From NCBI GenBank assembly GCA_013213875.1, contig JABSSV010000247.1, positions 1 through 14,001 of the forward strand: DNA of 14,001 nucleotides. The letters run 5' to 3'. The notes beneath the pieces were generated by a model. That model made no database searches, was not told the DNA's origin, and saw only the letters and a list, made by a program, of their open reading frames with translations. Positions 1-8,232 of the stretch are shown here, piece by piece. The translations under genes were made by a program, and so were the position numbers. The first letter of the stretch is position 1, and each line of letters starts with the position of its first letter. Source of the stretch: Lysobacterales bacterium. GTDB lineage: Bacteria > Pseudomonadota > Gammaproteobacteria > Xanthomonadales > SZUA-36.

Positions 1-3000
1 AGCTGGCTCTGCTCGAGCAGATCACAGGCCCGGTCCAGCGAGGTCGGCAACTCGGGCTTCACGGCCATTGAGACGCCACAGGCGGGCTTTATCAATGATC
101 CCACCCAAACGGCTTGCACCTTCCGGACCCCCGACTCGGCCGACGCACCACTGCCACTCACCAGCGTAAGCGATGGCAGCTTCAGCACCGTGATCGAGCC
201 TGAGTCTATTGTCACCTGCAAGCTGGTCAATCTCGCCGAGCCTGCGCCAGCCATCACGCTGGAGAAATATACGGACGGGCAGGATGCGGATACGCCCACC
301 GGGCCGAGTATTCCGCGGGATGACACGGTGCTTTGGACCTACTTGGTCACCAATACTGGCAATACGCGGCTTGACAACATACAGGTGACCGATGAGGTGG
401 AATTACCAGCGCTATTTGCCGGCCAACTGGTCTCGGTAAGCTGCCCAGGTAGCAGCCTGCAACAGGGCGAAAGCATGAGCTGCTCTGCATCCGGCACCGC
501 CGGCGTCACACCCAACGGAGATCGGTTTACCGGCCAATATGCGAATCTGGCCAACGTTACCGCTACCGACAGCACCGGCCTGACAGTGAGTGCCTCGGAC
601 CGATCGCACTATCTGGAGGTCGAACCCGGTATCAAAATCGAAAAGAGCACCAACGGCGACGATGCGGATCAGATTCCCGGCCCAGCGCTGGCTGTTGGCG
701 CCGCAGTAAGCTGGCGCTATCTGGTCACGAATACCGGTACCGAGGCCCTCACCAACATTCAGGTCACTGACGACGACCCAACCGTGACGCCCGTCTTCCA
801 GAGTGGCGATAGCAATGGCAATTTGGTTCTGGAACCCGGAGAGGCATGGCTTTTCACTGCCAGCGGCAGCGCGCAGTCCGGCCAGTATGTCAATCGCGGC
901 ATAGCCACGGGGCAGGGCCTGATCGAAACCGTTCGCGATGAGGACCCGTCGCATTACTTCGGCGCTGCACCTGCCATAAGCCTTGAGAAAACCACGAACG
1001 GCATTGATGCCGACACCGCGCCCGGCCCGCTGCTGGCGGAGGGCAGCCCCGTGATCTGGCGTTACACGGTCACCAATAGTGGTAACACAGATCTCAGTAG
1101 CTGGAGCGTAAGCGATGATCAGCTCGGCCCCATCAGCTGCCCGGGCGGCGTGCTGCGAGTGGGCCAGAGCGCCAGTTGCAGCGCTCAGGAACTGGCCCTG
1201 GCCGGGCAGTACAGCAATCTGGGGACGGCACAAGCCATCAGCGCGCTGGGTGGCGCGAGCGTAAGTGCCAGCGATCCTTCCCACTATTTCGGCACCGCAC
1301 CGGAACTGACGCTGGAGAAAAGCACTAACGGCGCCGACGCAGATACCCCCACCGGCCCCTTCATACCGGTTGGCGATCCGGTGGTTTGGGACTTTCAGCT
1401 GAGCAATAGCGGTAATGTGGCCCTAAACGTGCAACTGGTGCTGGACTCTGAGCTTCCCTCCAACGCTATTGTCTGCCCACCGGGTATCAGCCAAATGCAA
1501 CCCGGTGCCAGCCTGACCTGCAGCGCCAGCGGCACCGCTATTGCCGGTCAGTACAGTAATCTCGGTGTTGCCCTAGCCCGGCCGGTCAATGCCATTAGTG
1601 GTGATCCCGATGGCGGGCTGGTGGCCGCGACTGATCCTTCCCATTATTTCGGAGCAGCGCCAGGCATCACGCTGGAAAAGTTTACGGATGGCATTGACGC
1701 GGACACGCCCGCTGATGCGGTGCTGGTGAACCCTGGCAGCTTGGTGGTCTGGGGCTATCTGGTGGGTAACACCGGAAACGAACCGCTGAGCAACGTGGCC
1801 GTCACTGACGATCAGGGCCTGGTTCCCGTCCTGACCAGCGGCGACAGCAACGGTAATGGCCAACTGGATGTTGGCGAATACTGGCTGTTTGAAGCCACGG
1901 GCGTCGCCACGCCCGGCGCCTACGCCAACCTAGGATCGGTCAGCGCTACGGATCCGCTGGGTCAAAACGTTAGCGACACGGATCCCTCCCATTATCTGGG
2001 CATCATTGATGACATCACCCTGGAGAAGTCCACGAACACGGTAGATGCTGACTTGCCGCCGGGCCCAGCTCTGGCCATTGGCGCGCCGGTAAACTGGACC
2101 TACGCTGTAAGCAACAACGGTAACGCACCGCTGCAGGGCCTGACCGTGACCGATGACCAGGGCGTCGTGCCGGCTTACACCAGCGGCGACGATAACGGTA
2201 ACAACCTGCTGGATAGCAATGAGACCTGGCTGTTCACGGCCTCCGGTACCGCACAGGCCGGCCAGTACCGCAATTTGGCAACCGCCAAGGCCGTCTCTGT
2301 CGATGTGAACGGCATAACGGAGGAGGTCGAGGCAGAAGATCCCTCGCACTACTTCGGCGGCGCTAGCCAGCCGGCTATCAGCATTGAGAAACTGACTGAC
2401 GGCGAAGATGCAGATGCCGCGCCGGGGCCGCTGCTATTGATTGGCTCGACGGTGACCTTTACCTATGTCGTCACCAACACCGGCAACGTCACGCTGAGCA
2501 ATGTTGGCGTCATTGATGATCAGGGCCTGGTGGTGAACTGCCCTGGTGGCAATCCGATACAGCAACTACCCGTCGGTGCCAGCGCCATCTGCTCAGCCAG
2601 CGGTATTGTCACCCGCGGCCAATATGTCAATCTCGGCACCGCCACGGGCATCGGAGCCTTTGGCACCACGGTGGTCGCCGAAGACCCCAGTCATCACTTC
2701 GGTTTCGCACCTACCGGTGTGACTGGCCCAATACCTGGTCCAACCCTAATCACGCTGGAAAAAGCGACCAATGGTCAGGATGCCGATGCGCCACCGGGCC
2801 CCCTACTACCTATTGGGTCGGTGGCCCAGTTCACCTACACCGTCAGCAATAGCAGTGCGCAACCGCTGCGCAACGTAAGGCTGGAGGACGATCAGGGCGT
2901 GAGCATCAGCTGCCTGTCCGGCAATCCGATTCCCCTGCTGCTGCCCGGCACCAGCGAGACCTGCTCGGGCCAAACCCGTGTCACAGACGGCCAATATCGA

Positions 3001-3183
3001 AATGTGGGAACGACCACGGCGGAAACGCCCGATGGCAACGAGATCAGCGCACAGGACCCCAGCCATCACCGCGGAGGCATGACCGCCGTGCCCGGCATCC
3101 TCGGGCTGGGCAGTGGGCTACTGGCGCTGCTTGTGGGTCTGCTTGGTCTGCGCGCCGCGCGCAGGAGGCCGGTAGCCGTCTGA
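1..3183 (+). CDS. Large DUF11/DUF7507-like tandem-repeat surface protein (5' end outside window)
   Basis: The frame is open from base 1 to a TGA at 3181, so this is the C-terminal 1060 residues of a longer protein. A GTG at 190 lies inside the open frame and is unlikely to be the real start. About 84 residues with several cysteines precede eight tandem repeats of 107-126 residues. Each begins with an (I/L)xxEK motif and a (D/N)GxDAD-type stretch, continues with VTNTGN and VTDDQG-like strands, has GQYxN near its end, and closes with DPSHYFG. This matches the DUF11/DUF7507 class of Ig-like domains found in secreted and cell-surface proteins. The tail has RGG (3070-3078), a Leu/Gly-rich hydrophobic segment (about 3097-3150) and a basic cluster, RAARRR (3151-3168), which is a membrane-anchor or sorting-type C-terminus. 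It lacks an LPxTG-like motif. Adhesin, stalk or structural roles are possible, but none can be assigned. It converges on selO with a 21-nt gap and no convincing terminator. Confidence 0.88.
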   Translation, partial: SWLCSSRSQARSSEVGNSGFTAIETPQAGFINDPTQTACTFRTPDSADAPLPLTSVSDGSFSTVIEPESIVTCKLVNLAEPAPAITLEKYTDGQDADTPTGPSIPRDDTVLWTYLVTNTGNTRLDNIQVTDEVELPALFAGQLVSVSCPGSSLQQGESMSCSASGTAGVTPNGDRFTGQYANLANVTATDSTGLTVSASDRSHYLEVEPGIKIEKSTNGDDADQIPGPALAVGAAVSWRYLVTNTGTEALTNIQVTDDDPTVTPVFQSGDSNGNLVLEPGEAWLFTASGSAQSGQYVNRGIATGQGLIETVRDEDPSHYFGAAPAISLEKTTNGIDADTAPGPLLAEGSPVIWRYTVTNSGNTDLSSWSVSDDQLGPISCPGGVLRVGQSASCSAQELALAGQYSNLGTAQAISALGGASVSASDPSHYFGTAPELTLEKSTNGADADTPTGPFIPVGDPVVWDFQLSNSGNVALNVQLVLDSELPSNAIVCPPGISQMQPGASLTCSASGTAIAGQYSNLGVALARPVNAISGDPDGGLVAATDPSHYFGAAPGITLEKFTDGIDADTPADAVLVNPGSLVVWGYLVGNTGNEPLSNVAVTDDQGLVPVLTSGDSNGNGQLDVGEYWLFEATGVATPGAYANLGSVSATDPLGQNVSDTDPSHYLGIIDDITLEKSTNTVDADLPPGPALAIGAPVNWTYAVSNNGNAPLQGLTVTDDQGVVPAYTSGDDNGNNLLDSNETWLFTASGTAQAGQYRNLATAKAVSVDVNGITEEVEAEDPSHYFGGASQPAISIEKLTDGEDADAAPGPLLLIGSTVTFTYVVTNTGNVTLSNVGVIDDQGLVVNCPGGNPIQQLPVGASAICSASGIVTRGQYVNLGTATGIGAFGTTVVAEDPSHHFGFAPTGVTGPIPGPTLITLEKATNGQDADAPPGPLLPIGSVAQFTYTVSNSSAQPLRNVRLEDDQGVSISCLSGNPIPLLLPGTSETCSGQTRVTDGQYRNVGTTTAETPDGNEISAQDPSHHRGGMTAVPGILGLGSGLLALLVGLLGLRAARRRPVAV
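253..3069 (+). repeat. Eight tandem Ig-like domain repeats within the surface protein
   Basis: Repeat units start near 253, 631, 976, 1306, 1666, 2014, 2377 and 2749, giving spacings of 330-378 bp. They are diverged at the DNA level but clearly homologous as protein. EK in the first strand and Asn in GQYxN (GAYAN in unit 5) are present in all eight. Each unit ends in a DPSHYFG-like signature: DRSHYL in unit 1, DPSHYL in unit 5, and DPSHH in units 7 and 8. Units 1, 3, 4, 7 and 8 have a cysteine pair after the VTDD strand. Units 2, 5 and 6 instead have an acidic loop of the type GDxNGNxxLxxxE followed by WLF. Confidence 0.9.
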
Positions 3184-3204
3184 TACCTGACAGGAAAGCA
3201 CCTT

Positions 3205-4620
3205 CTAGGTACCGCAAAACGTCTGCGTGACACGCTCTTCCCTGGCCGGCGCCAGCGCATAGTCTTCCCGGCCCGGCTGCACATCAAAGGGGCTTTCAAG
3301 CACGGCACGCAGCTCGTCGAAAACCTTGTAATCGCCCGCGAAAGCCGCCTGAATAGCGCGTTCGACCTGGTGATTACGGGGGATATAGAGCGGGTTCACC
3401 GAGTCCATGCACGCGCGCACCTGCGCCAGATTTCGCCCCTCTGCCTGCAGACGCTGCTGCCAGCGGGGGCCAAACTCACCCCAGGCCTTATCGGGCGCGT
3501 GCAAATGACCGCTCAACTCCCGGAAGCTCAGGGTAAAGTCCGCCTCCCCGGCCTCAAGCGCCTGCAGCAGCGTGTCGACCAGCGTGGCGTCGTCCGCCTG
3601 CGCCGTAGCGAGGCCCAGCTTCGGCCGCATAAGCGCCAGGCGATGCTCCTGAATCAGCTCCGGGGTACGATCCAACGCGTTTTGAAAGCCGTCCAGCTCC
3701 GGATCCAGCACCAGCAGACATTCAGCCAGCCGGGCCAGGTTCCAGTGCACGATCGGCGCCTGGTTTGCATAGGCATAGCGCCCATTCTGATCAATGGAGC
3801 TGAACACCTTGAGCGCGCGGTACTCATCCATGAAGGCGCAGGGTCCGTAGTCCAGTGTCTCGCCCGAGATGGACGTGTTATCGGTGTTCATGACGCCGTG
3901 AATAAAGCCCAGGGACAGCCAGTGGGCCACCAGTCTTGCCTGGCGTTCCACCACGCCCTCGAACAGCGCCAGATAGGGGCGCTGCGCTGCTGCGGCGTCG
4001 GGATCGTGACGCGCAATGGCGTAGTCGGCCAGCGCCTTCAGGCTGGCCTGATCACCGCGGGCAGCGAGATACTGAAAGGTTCCGATACGCAGATGACTGG
4101 CGGCCACACGCGTCAGCACGCCGCCGGGCTCGGCCTGGCGCCGGAACACCTCCTCGCCCGTGACCACGGCCGCCAAGGCGCGCGTGGTAGGCACGCCGAG
4201 CCTATGCATGGCTTCACTGAGCAGAAACTCGCGCAGGACCGGACCCAGAGACGACAGGCCATCGCCGCCCCGCGACCAGGGCGTGCGTCCGGCCCCTTTC
4301 AGCTGCAGATCCCAGCGCCGCCCCTGCGCATCCACCAACTCTCCCAGCAGCATGGCCCGACCGTCACCCAGCTGCGGAACAAACTGCCCGAACTGGTGCC
4401 CGGCATAGGCCTGAGCCAGCGGTGCCGTACCCGGTAGGGATTCCGTGCCGGACAGCCAGCGTGCCAGCTGCGCTGGATCCTGAGCGTCCCACTCCAGACC
4501 TAGCTGCGTCGCCAGCGGCTGGTTCCAGGCCAGTAATTCCGGTGCGGAGAAACCCCGCAACGGCGCCTGCGCATGCAGCGCCTCGGGCAAATCACGGTAG
4601 CTGTGCTGAAATTCGCTCAT
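3205..4620 (-). CDS. selO: Protein adenylyltransferase SelO (YdiU/UPF0061 family)
   Basis: Pseudokinase-fold enzyme that transfers AMP from ATP to Ser, Thr or Tyr of target proteins. The E. coli homologue AMPylates proteins linked to redox stress. The 471 residues are close to the family's usual size (E. coli, 478). Visible motifs are AYAGHQFGQF (71-80), the LKGAGRTPWSR nucleotide-binding stretch (107-117, Lys108), GVMNTDN (242-248) with the expected catalytic Asp247 and Asn248, DYGP (257-260) with the metal-binding Asp257, and NPLYIPRNHQVE (409-420). The protein ends in TFCGT, and Cys469 lies third from the end, where eukaryotic SelO carries selenocysteine. By recalled alignment, the E. coli partner Cys272 is not conserved here; Cys261 in YGPCAF is nearby. 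The ATG has a GGGGAAC ribosome-binding-like stretch 6-7 nt upstream. It lies 24 nt after trpE on the same strand and is probably cotranscribed. Confidence 0.95.
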   Translation of the reverse strand: MSEFQHSYRDLPEALHAQAPLRGFSAPELLAWNQPLATQLGLEWDAQDPAQLARWLSGTESLPGTAPLAQAYAGHQFGQFVPQLGDGRAMLLGELVDAQGRRWDLQLKGAGRTPWSRGGDGLSSLGPVLREFLLSEAMHRLGVPTTRALAAVVTGEEVFRRQAEPGGVLTRVAASHLRIGTFQYLAARGDQASLKALADYAIARHDPDAAAAQRPYLALFEGVVERQARLVAHWLSLGFIHGVMNTDNTSISGETLDYGPCAFMDEYRALKVFSSIDQNGRYAYANQAPIVHWNLARLAECLLVLDPELDGFQNALDRTPELIQEHRLALMRPKLGLATAQADDATLVDTLLQALEAGEADFTLSFRELSGHLHAPDKAWGEFGPRWQQRLQAEGRNLAQVRACMDSVNPLYIPRNHQVERAIQAAFAGDYKVFDELRAVLESPFDVQPGREDYALAPAREERVTQTFCGT

Positions 4621-4644
4621 GAGTTTGGTTCCCCAGGGGGCGAC

Positions 4645-6117
4645 CTAGAGCCCGCGCGAGGCCTTATCCACGGCGGTGAGCAGGGCCCGGCCCTTGTTCA
4701 TACATTCTTCCCATTCCTGCTCCGGATCCGAGTCAGCCACAATGCCGGCACCGGCCTGCACATGCAGCTGCCCATCGCGAATCACCGCGGTGCGAATGGC
4801 AATGGCCAGATCCGTATCGTCATGCCAGCTCAAATAGCCCACCGCGCCGGCGTAGATATTGCGCTTCACCGGCTCCAGCTCGTTGATGATTTCCATGGCG
4901 CGGATTTTGGGCGCACCGGACAGCGTGCCAGCGGGAAAAGCTGCCCGCACCGCATCCATGGTATTGCAGTCCGGCGCCAGGTCACCCTCTACCTGCGACA
5001 CGATGTGCATCACATGTGAGTAGCGCTCGATGATCATATTGTCGGTCAGGCTGACCGTGCCGGTGGCCGCTACCCGGCCCACATCGTTACGCCCCAGATC
5101 AACCAGCATCAGGTGCTCGGCACATTCCTTGGGGTCATTCAGCAGTTCTTCGGCCAGCGCCTGATCTTCCGCAACCGTGGCGCCACGCCAACGGGTTCCG
5201 GCAATCGGCCGGACGGTCATGCGCCGCTGCTGGACACGCACCAGCACTTCCGGTGAGGAACCCACAATCTGCGTATCACCCAAATCAATGAAGTACATGT
5301 AGGGCGAAGGGTTCAGCACGCGCAAGGCACGATAGACATCCAATGGCCGGGCCTGAAAAGGTACGCTCATGCGCTGGGACAGAACCACCTGGAAAATATC
5401 ACCGGCCAGGATGTATTCCTGACTGCGCCGCACCGCATCAATAAAGTCGCTCTTATCGAATCCATAGCGAAAATCCGACTCGGACACCGCGGCACCGGCA
5501 ACCGCCAGCCCATAGCCCGTACTGCCTGCACGCAAGCGGTGCTCGAGCTGATCCAGCCTTCGCTGGGACTGCTCCCAGGCGCCCGGCTCGGCCGGATCGA
5601 CGTTCACGATCAGCCACAAGCGCCCCTCCAGGGCGTCAAAGACCGCCAACTCCTCGGCCAGCAGCAGCACGATATCGTCCGTGCCCATCTCGTCGAGCTT
5701 GTCATGGCCAGCCAGACGCGGCTCCGCCAGCTCCACCGTCTCATAGCCGAAATAGCCAACCAGACCACCGGAAAATACCGGCAACTCTTCCAGTTCCGGC
5801 ACCTGATAGCGGGTACGGATTGACTCAATGCGGCCGAGCGGATCCTCCAGCGTCTCCTCACTGACCTTACGGCCCAGCTCGAAGGTCTCCAGCGTATGGC
5901 CGTTGATGGTGAAACGCTTGCGCGCCGGTAGCCCGATGATGGAATAGCGTCCCCAGGTCTCACCGCCTTCCACCGATTCGAAAAGAAAAGAATCGGAGCC
6001 GTCAGCCAGCTTCAGGTAAACGGAAAGTGGTGTGTCCAGATCGGCCAGCACGGTGCGCCAGACCGGAATCCGGTTATGGGCGCCGTTGTTGAGCGCGTCA
6101 AACTGCTGTTTGTTCAC
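4645..6117 (-). CDS. trpE: Anthranilate synthase component I
   Basis: Converts chorismate plus glutamine-derived ammonia to anthranilate, the first committed step of tryptophan synthesis, in the cytoplasm with TrpG. The 490 residues are full length. The N-terminal domain has LADLDTPLSVYLKL (24-37) and FESVEGGETWGRYSIIG (46-62), the tryptophan feedback region, with NPSPYMYF (269-276) also contributing. The chorismate-binding half carries PIAGTR (304-309), LVDLGRNDVGRV (338-349), FPAGTLSGAPK (394-404) and AGAGIVADSDP (455-465). These inhibitor-binding features and the length favour TrpE over PabB. The start is GTG at 6117, chosen because MNKQQFDALNN matches family N-termini. No strong Shine-Dalgarno precedes it, and a 10-bp palindrome lies just upstream. 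trpG does not follow in the window; selO does. The gene lies 59 nt downstream of pdsS on the same strand, so it may be read through from the pds operon. Confidence 0.96.
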   Translation of the reverse strand: MNKQQFDALNNGAHNRIPVWRTVLADLDTPLSVYLKLADGSDSFLFESVEGGETWGRYSIIGLPARKRFTINGHTLETFELGRKVSEETLEDPLGRIESIRTRYQVPELEELPVFSGGLVGYFGYETVELAEPRLAGHDKLDEMGTDDIVLLLAEELAVFDALEGRLWLIVNVDPAEPGAWEQSQRRLDQLEHRLRAGSTGYGLAVAGAAVSESDFRYGFDKSDFIDAVRRSQEYILAGDIFQVVLSQRMSVPFQARPLDVYRALRVLNPSPYMYFIDLGDTQIVGSSPEVLVRVQQRRMTVRPIAGTRWRGATVAEDQALAEELLNDPKECAEHLMLVDLGRNDVGRVAATGTVSLTDNMIIERYSHVMHIVSQVEGDLAPDCNTMDAVRAAFPAGTLSGAPKIRAMEIINELEPVKRNIYAGAVGYLSWHDDTDLAIAIRTAVIRDGQLHVQAGAGIVADSDPEQEWEECMNKGRALLTAVDKASRGL

Positions 6118-6133
6118 TAAAGGGTCTGCCTTA

Positions 6134-6143
6134 ACTCGCGAGT
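6134..6143. promoter_or_regulatory. 10-bp palindrome in the trpE leader
   Basis: The perfect palindrome ACTCGCGAGT ends 17 nt before the trpE GTG, inside the 59-nt gap between pdsS and trpE. On the coding strand a TAGAAT hexamer (6148-6153) lies just upstream and could be a -10 box, but no -35 is visible at proper spacing. The palindrome does not resemble the CTAG-type TrpR operator. It may be an operator or chance. Confidence 0.25.
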
Positions 6144-6176
6144 AGGAATTCTAACCAAAAGCCGGGCCTCTGGGGC

Positions 6177-8189
6177 CTAATTGCGTGGCAAGACTAAGCT
6201 GAAGCGCACGCCGGCACCAGCGGGCAGGTTCTTGGCCTGCACCTGCCCCTCGTGCGCCTCGGCCACGAGGCGCACAATGTACAGGCCGAGGCCAAGATGG
6301 GTACCACCAGCAGCCGGGTCGCGTACGGACATGAGGGCGTCGAACAGCTGGTCCTGAAACTGCTCCGGCAGGCGGCTGCCGCTATTGCTGACGCTCAGGC
6401 ACAGGTCATGCTCATGCTGCGCCAGCCCTATGGTGACCAGCGCGTCGCTGGCGGTCAGACTGACCGCGTTATCCACCAGCTTGTCGAGCGCCTGGACCAG
6501 CAGGTCCGGTGCGCAGTGGTAGCTCAGGGGCTGTTCCGTGCCCGTCAGCTCGAAGCGTCTGTGCGGATAAATACTGCGATAGCCTTCCAGCGCCCCGCGC
6601 AGCAGCTCTGACAGATCAATACGGGTCCAGTCAGCGGTGCGGACCGCGGTTTCCAGGCGCGTGGCCTCGCTCATGGCGCGTACCAGTGCCGTCTGTCGAT
6701 CCAGACCCTCCCGGGCGCGCTCTAGGTAGGGCATGGCTTCCGCAGCCAGCGGCTGGCTGGCTAGATTTTCCAGGGAAGAGCGGGTAATCGCCAGCGGCGT
6801 CTTAAGCTCATGGGAAAGACGCCCGGCCAGCTGTTGCAGGTAGCGGTTGTAGTCTTTTACGGAACGTAACAGGCGCTCATTGTTGCGCGCTAGCTGGCCC
6901 AATTCATCCTCATCGCCGACCAGCGGCAGCTTCGGTTCCGCACCCTGATCATCCATGGCTTCGCTAACCGCCGTACTCAAGGACAGCACCCGTCTCGACA
7001 AGCGCGTGGAAAGCAGCCAGATGCCCGCAACCAGCAGCACCATGAGCAACAGGCTCACCAGCAACAGGCGCCCCAGGGTGCGGTTGGCAAACAGCAGCGC
7101 ACCATCGGTATCGGCCTCCAGCACTACGCTGCCCCATGTGACGCCCCCCTGACTGATGGGCTCCGCCACCGTATTGCGTATGGCCGCCGTGTAGGGATCA
7201 CCACTCCAGACCTGCGCGCTACGTCCGGCCAGCGCTTCTTGCACCAGCGCTTCCGTACTCCGCAACTGATGCTCAGAGCGTGCCGGACTCCTATCCATCT
7301 GCTGGCTGACCAACAGCCGGTACAGAACCCGTTCCAGCCAGGCAGGGCTTTCCTGTGCCGCCTCGTGGCGCGGACCCGTGTCTGCCCGCACCCAGCCGTT
7401 TCCATCCACCAGCCAGGCCCGGGCGCGTGGCGGTGCCACCGCTTCCAGCCAATCCTGCAGGGCCTCATGGGATGGCAGCGGATGGAGCCAAATGCGGGGA
7501 CGGCCCGCTTGCAGCGTACCGGCCTCGCCGCGTCGTTCTACACCAGCGGAATCTGGCTGCACGTCAACGGCAGCGAGACTCAAAGCACTACTCGCGGTCA
7601 GCGGCGGTAGCGCCAATTCCAGCGCATAGCCCGCCGGCGTATCCAGCCAGTAGCCTTGCAGTTGACCACCGCCCGGCGATTGGCTGGACACCAGCAGCGG
7701 GCCCGGCGCTGCCGCCTGAATACGGAACTGCCGCAAGCCGCGCGCATCGCGCAGGTACAGCAGCACATGATCAGCGCCGGCGCGGTTGGCCTCAGTGCCC
7801 GCCGCTTGGCGACGCCCCGGCGTGGGATCCGCAACCTGCAAAAACAGGTAATCCTGGCGACCATAGCGGCCGGCCATAAGATCAAGCTGGGGGCTACCGT
7901 CAGGGGCGGTGAACCGGGTGCTGATGTCCGGCTGGGACCAGTCATTGTGGTAGCCATCCAGCGTAGGCTCCCGCGTCAGCTTACGCAGCGGCAGTTGATC
8001 AGCAGGCGCTTGCAGCGCAGTCAGAAAGGGCTCGGGAAGCGCCCGCGCCATGGTGCGGGCCGCACCGGCCAGCGCATTGGCATCGTCCTCGCGCAGGTAC
8101 TGTTCCAGTTCCTGCACCAACTGGAAGCCGAACCAGGGCACCAGCAGCGTCACCAGTGCCAGGGTCAGCATTTTTTTGCGCAAGCTCAT
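6177..8189 (-). CDS. pdsS: Proteobacterial dedicated sortase system histidine kinase
   Basis: Inner-membrane sensor kinase of 670 residues, expected to phosphorylate the adjacent PdsR. TM1 spans about 8-24 and TM2 about 373-394, enclosing a large periplasmic region of about 350 residues. Its first part starts with PTLDGYHNDW (76-85) and looks like a CBM9-type beta-sandwich. The part before TM2 (RAWLVDGNGWVRADTG at 256-271, then VAEPISQGG) resembles a Cache-type fold. HAMP (about 392-445) is followed by the H-box LSHELKTPLA (458-467, phospho-acceptor His460), the N-box DNAVSLTA (573-580) and GLGLYIVRL (633-641). The G1 box is degenerate (VSNSGSRLP, 600-608), followed by DQLFDALMSVR, a pattern I recall as typical of this dedicated-sortase kinase family (TIGR03785) rather than a defect. 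The start is 43 nt after the pdsR stop, on the same strand. No clear Shine-Dalgarno is seen. Confidence 0.9.
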   Translation of the reverse strand: MSLRKKMLTLALVTLLVPWFGFQLVQELEQYLREDDANALAGAARTMARALPEPFLTALQAPADQLPLRKLTREPTLDGYHNDWSQPDISTRFTAPDGSPQLDLMAGRYGRQDYLFLQVADPTPGRRQAAGTEANRAGADHVLLYLRDARGLRQFRIQAAAPGPLLVSSQSPGGGQLQGYWLDTPAGYALELALPPLTASSALSLAAVDVQPDSAGVERRGEAGTLQAGRPRIWLHPLPSHEALQDWLEAVAPPRARAWLVDGNGWVRADTGPRHEAAQESPAWLERVLYRLLVSQQMDRSPARSEHQLRSTEALVQEALAGRSAQVWSGDPYTAAIRNTVAEPISQGGVTWGSVVLEADTDGALLFANRTLGRLLLVSLLLMVLLVAGIWLLSTRLSRRVLSLSTAVSEAMDDQGAEPKLPLVGDEDELGQLARNNERLLRSVKDYNRYLQQLAGRLSHELKTPLAITRSSLENLASQPLAAEAMPYLERAREGLDRQTALVRAMSEATRLETAVRTADWTRIDLSELLRGALEGYRSIYPHRRFELTGTEQPLSYHCAPDLLVQALDKLVDNAVSLTASDALVTIGLAQHEHDLCLSVSNSGSRLPEQFQDQLFDALMSVRDPAAGGTHLGLGLYIVRLVAEAHEGQVQAKNLPAGAGVRFSLVLPRN

Positions 8190-8232
8190 GGCGCAAGCTT
8201 AACGGAAAGCGGGCGCCCTTCCGGCCCCAGGT

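Noticed and set aside
601..609. DRSHY in repeat 1 as a frameshift or damage signal
   Set aside because: The frame is continuous on both sides, and the change is a simple substitution of Pro by Arg in the DPSHY signature.
412..1284. 290-codon minus-strand open frame inside the repeat protein gene
   Set aside because: It is antisense to clearly homologous DUF11-like repeats. Its translation shows no recognisable domain and only mirrors the repeat pattern.
253..3069. Tandem periodicity considered as a CRISPR or DNA satellite array
   Set aside because: The units are 330-378 bp, in frame and diverged in DNA while conserved in protein, so this is a protein domain array.
3370..4437. 355-codon plus-strand open frame opposite selO
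   Set aside because: SelO is full length with all motifs. The antisense translation is Arg/Gln-rich and unlike any family, as expected in GC-rich DNA.
6171..6190. GC-rich inverted GGCC pair after pdsS as a terminator
   Set aside because: The stem is only four pairs and is followed by four T residues at a distance, too weak to call.
600..6420. Degenerate G1 box of PdsS taken as loss of kinase activity
   Set aside because: The pattern appears to be characteristic of this kinase family, and the H, N and G2 boxes are intact.
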